Below are positions 60,850 through 64,000 of a DNA stretch of 64,000 nucleotides, piece after piece. The position numbers and the translations under genes were made by a program. The stretch is from Berghia stephanieae (Eukaryota > Mollusca > Gastropoda > Nudibranchia > Aeolidiidae). Below the pieces are notes generated by a model. That model saw only the letters and a list, made by a program, of their open reading frames with translations. It made no database searches and was not told where the DNA came from. Every line of letters begins with the position of its first letter. The stretch's first letter is position 1. The stretch covers positions 52,330,420-52,394,419 of the forward strand of contig CM067446.1 in the NCBI GenBank assembly GCA_034508935.3, written 5' to 3'.

Positions 60850-61588
60850 TAAGGACGAATAGACACTCCGTAACCTAAAATCAAGTAAGGCAGTTGGATC
60901 TGACAATATTTCACCACGGCTTCTAAAAATTATAGCAAAGGAGATTGCCCCTGCACTGACCAAATTATTGAAATTTCTCTTAAATCAGGTGTGGAAACAT
61001 GCTTATCCACAGCTAATTCATAAAAAAGGTGATCAGAAAATTGCTGTAAATCATCGCCCAATCTACTGGAGCACATCGTAAGGTCCTCTATGATAGATCA
61101 TTTTGAGTTAAATGAATTACTACTGAATTGTGCTCAGCACAGTTTCAGAAAAGGCAGATCATGTCTAGTCTCTATGGTCGATGAATTCTCACCGGAACTT
61201 GACAAAGATGGACAAACCGACCTGATACTGATAATCCTTGCTTTTGAGAAAGCTTTTGATAAAGTACCACATATGCACATTCTCTACAAGATCCAAAAAG
61301 TTGGAATCATTGGTCAGACACTTAATATGGACAGAATCATTTCTGAGTGACAGAACCCAACAAGTAGTTGTCAGAGGTCAAACCTCTGGTATGGTATAGG
61401 CCAAGTAACCTTAGGAGTCTCCCAAGGATCGGTTCTAGGTCCTCTGCTTTTTCTTGTTTTCATTACCGACCTCCTTGATGGCTTAAAATCTGAAGTTCAT
61501 CTATTTGAAGATGACACTGCACTCTACAAGCACATCCATTCAATTGAAGATAGCATTGAATTAAACAAGGAGTTTTGTATACAATTAA
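60850..61588 (+). mobile_element. LINE (Jockey/CR1 group) reverse transcriptase relic
   Basis: Reverse transcriptase blocks in order: KSSKAVGSDNISPRLLKIIA, HKKGDQKIAVNHRPI, QHSFRKGRSCLVSMVDEF, DLILIILAFEKAFDKVPH, VSQGSVLGPLLFLVFITDLL, and SEVHLFEDDTALYKHI, where FADD has become FEDD. Several stops and frame changes and short deletions interrupt it. The endonuclease and 3' end are missing; at 61588 it meets an inverted SINE-like copy. Confidence 0.85.
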
Positions 61589-61589
61589 A

Positions 61590-62010
61590 AGAATTTGAGG
61601 AAAAGGTAAGACAAAGGGGAATGCTTCAAATAGGGAACAGAAGTAGAGTCCAAGAGCACACCATCAGTGTACTACACTACTCAGTTTGAGATCTCTAGAA
61701 GTCTCACCTAGACATCAGCACAATAACCCACAAAGAGAAATACACTCAAATGTTTACAAATCATATGTTACCAATAAAAATTTTTAAAAAATACATAACA
61801 GTAACAGAGAGATGATTTAGAAGACAAAAAGTGTCATCTCCCAAAATCCAACGGTACATTTGACTGCTTCCCTACCAGTCCCAGCCAGGGCCTGGACAAA
61901 ACCCAAATAACCTCATTCCAAGACCAAGACAGAAAGTAAGTGCCTCCCTGCCCACTATGGGAGGTCAGGAACCCCACCCAGGAGGAAGAAGTAGTAATAT
62001 CAAGAGGAAA
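61590..62010 (-). repeat. SINE-like family copy, minus strand
   Basis: Full middle and head on the minus strand, ending GTGGGGTTCCTGACCTCC near 61960-61978; the tail is missing where it joins the LINE relic. Confidence 0.8.
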
Positions 62011-62205
62011 CACTCAATTGCTTACATTATATATATTTAAAACTAAAACAACAAATATCACAGTATCTAACAGATGATTTACAAGAAAGAAAAAAAAAAA
62101 TCTCCCAAAACAATAACTATACATTTGACTCCTTCCCAGCCAAGGACTCCGGCCAGGGAAAGGAATAAACCAAGTAATCTCATTCCAAGAAAGACAGAAA
62201 GCAAC
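62011..62205 (-). repeat. SINE-like family fragment, minus strand
   Basis: Internal part only (TACACTCAAA-like through GTAATCTCATTCCAAG), directly behind the previous copy. Confidence 0.7.
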
Positions 62206-62214
62206 TCATTTGCT

Positions 62215-62940
62215 TTTAGGGGTTTACAGACAGCGCTTGTAACACATTAAGGTCATATCAGCGCCAGTAAAAAGGAAGAAAATGGGATAGTAAAAGGTTA
62301 CCTATAGAAAGACAAGTAAAGCGCTCAAGAAAAGGTGAGACAAAGGGGAATTAGTTCATACAGGAAACATCATGTAGATTCCAAGAGCACACTATCAAAG
62401 CACTTAGTCTTAGTTTGAGATCACCTAAAAGTCTCATCCATACACAAGCACAGGTCTCCACAAAGAGGAATACACTCAAATGTTTACAAATCATAATACG
62501 TAAATAAAACATAATACAGTGCATAACAGAGATGATTTACAAGACAAAAAATATCATCTCCCAAAACTATTCATTTGACTGTTCCCCTCCCACAGCCAGC
62601 TAGGGTATAAAAAAACCAAGTAATCTCATCCCAAGACAAAGACAGAAAGCAAGTTGGAAAACAGATAAAGGGTGTTAGAAGACACAGTAAAGGCCTCCTT
62701 GCCCACCCAGAAAGCAACTCAGAAAACGGACATAAAGTGATAGATGACACAGCAAGTGACCTCCGCCCACTATAGGTCAAAAGACCACACCCAGAGTGTT
62801 TCCCTCTCAGCCAAGGACAAAGCCAAGTAATCTCATTCCAAAACAAGGACAGAAAACAACCTGGAAATGGAAAAGGAAAACATACAATAGAAGACACAGC
62901 AATTGTGACCTCTCTGCCCATTATGGGAGGTCAAAGGACC
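62215..62940 (-). repeat. SINE-like family copy plus head duplications, minus strand
   Basis: The tail is at 62216-62290 (CAGCGCCAGTAAAAAGG) and the body at 62300-62690. The head segment (ATCTCATTCCAAGACAAAGAC to TGACCTC) then repeats about two more times to 62940, so head sequence is locally amplified. Confidence 0.7.
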
Positions 62941-63679
62941 TCACCTAGAGGCATGGCATGGTGGTATAGGGTTTTGTCTTTAATTCACACGCCTGGTCCT
63001 ATCTATATAACATCAATCGTCCCGGTATAGAACAATGGACCTCGAATGCATGAGGTAAGTGGAAATGAGGATCAACGCCACATTTATTTAAAGATCTCAT
63101 AAATGTCAGACATGCCACAAGCAAAGTATAAAAACTGATTTTAAACTTTCTTATTCTTAAATAACATTAAAAAAAAAAAATTCCCGAAAATTTCAACTAA
63201 TGAAACACTGTATTAACTTTAGATGCAAGATGTAAATAAAATAACAATCAAATTTTACATAAACCATTGTGTACTTTTAAGAGAAAAAGCATCCCAGATG
63301 TAGTCTCTGTTGACAAACGTTACATCTGCCCCTGTTGCAATTTATGCAACGCAGCCCACAAATTTGGCAGTTGCCGCACAGTAACAACTAAATTTACATT
63401 TTTTTTTAACGGGGAGGGAGGGTAGGGGGGGGGGGGGTGATAACGATTTTGCCAACAATTTAAGAAAAACTTTTTTTAAATGATGGAAGATTGTAGACAA
63501 AGCAATAGACCTACGAATTCTTTTGTGTTCATACATGTGTGTGTGTGTGTGTGTGTGCGTGTGTGTGTGTATGCTTATCTTATATTATATTCAGTTTTTC
63601 ATAATACTCCACGTCTCAATCATAAGAAAAATAATTTCTTCTAAAATGAAAAACTATTAGTTTGTAGTTTTTGTTGAAG
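62941..63679. other. Intergenic; poly-G and (GT)n
   Basis: No gene seen. A poly-G stretch at about 63413-63439 and (GT)n at 63536-63572. Confidence 0.4.
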
Positions 63680-64000
63680 CATAATTAAAGTGATACACTC
63701 AAGCTGCTAATATATTTTGTCAAATCTATAGTCTTTAAAATTCTTACAACTAGATATTTCCTGTCATTTAACTTAAGATATCTGCGCCAAGAATTTTAAG
63801 GAACATATGGAATATAAAGTAGCAACATTAATTTTTAAATGTCTAGATAACAACACCCCTTTTTATCTGACAGCTCATTGAGATATATGAACCGCAAAGA
63901 TGTCTTCGTTCCTCTTCCGATTCAAAATCAAAAACTCAAAAGATCCCTAAAACTAGACTTAAAGTAAAACCGGAGAGAAAGCTTTGCCCAAGAATTTGGA
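63680..64000 (+). mobile_element. LINE 3'-region relic, runs off the window edge
   Basis: EYKVATLIFKCLDNNTPFYLTAH, cut here as EYKVATLIFK and CLDNNTPFYL, and in another frame YEPQRCLRSSSDSKS and RKLCPRIW match the conserved C-terminal end of CR1/L2-like ORF2 (YKVATLTFKCL, YxPxRxLRSSS, PRLWN). At least one frame change. The element continues beyond 64000. Confidence 0.7.

Overview
The window is animal (metazoan) nuclear DNA. It is AT-rich, with small protein-coding exons separated by long introns with GT-AG borders, and it is crowded with transposable elements and microsatellites. The mix (Merlin, pogo/Tigger, Penelope-like, CSRN1-like Ty3, tRNA-derived SINEs, CR1/Jockey-type LINE pieces, many MITEs, very long poly-G/poly-C and (CT)n/(GT)n runs) suggests an invertebrate, perhaps a mollusc or another lophotrochozoan. 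That placement is a weak inference; no gene here fixes the phylum.

Only three host genes can be supported. (1) A plus-strand gene at about 14.1-32.1 kb in at least ten exons encodes an acidic N-terminus, two RRM-like folds and an RGG/Gly-rich C-terminus. I do not recognise it; it looks like a nuclear RNA-binding protein. (2) PDRG1, a prefoldin-like subunit, lies on the minus strand at 41.1-37.7 kb in three exons and is complete (132 aa). (3) EXOSC5 (RRP46 of the RNA exosome ring) lies on the plus strand at 44.4-51.0 kb, with a 31-base first coding exon, a 6-kb intron and one large exon (230 aa). PDRG1 and EXOSC5 are divergent and about 3.2 kb apart; that gap holds a MITE and two blocks of a decayed minisatellite.

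Left part (0-14 kb): a foldback with promoter-like motifs, two MITE families, a near-complete Merlin transposon with perfect terminal repeats and a 9-bp target duplication, and three tandem copies of a 1.6-kb module. Merlin and the tandem array both sit inside one copy of a larger composite repeat. A second copy at 10.9-12.1 kb lacks both, and a third, inverted copy with a single module lies in EXOSC5 intron 1. Middle (14-37 kb): introns of the RNA-binding gene carry a Penelope-like element, a long hairpin, and several elements that share CAGRGYTGCCAAC-like ends and 6-bp target duplications, some nested in one another around a trinucleotide minisatellite. Right part (51-64 kb): many copies of a ~530-bp SINE-like family with 12-15 bp target duplications, pogo-like MITEs, a young Ty3 element with identical 116-bp LTRs, and LINE fragments.

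The genes show no sign of working together as a unit. The main interest is the layered history of insertions, several of which can be dated relative to each other by empty-site copies within the same window, and the unrecognised RNA-binding gene.
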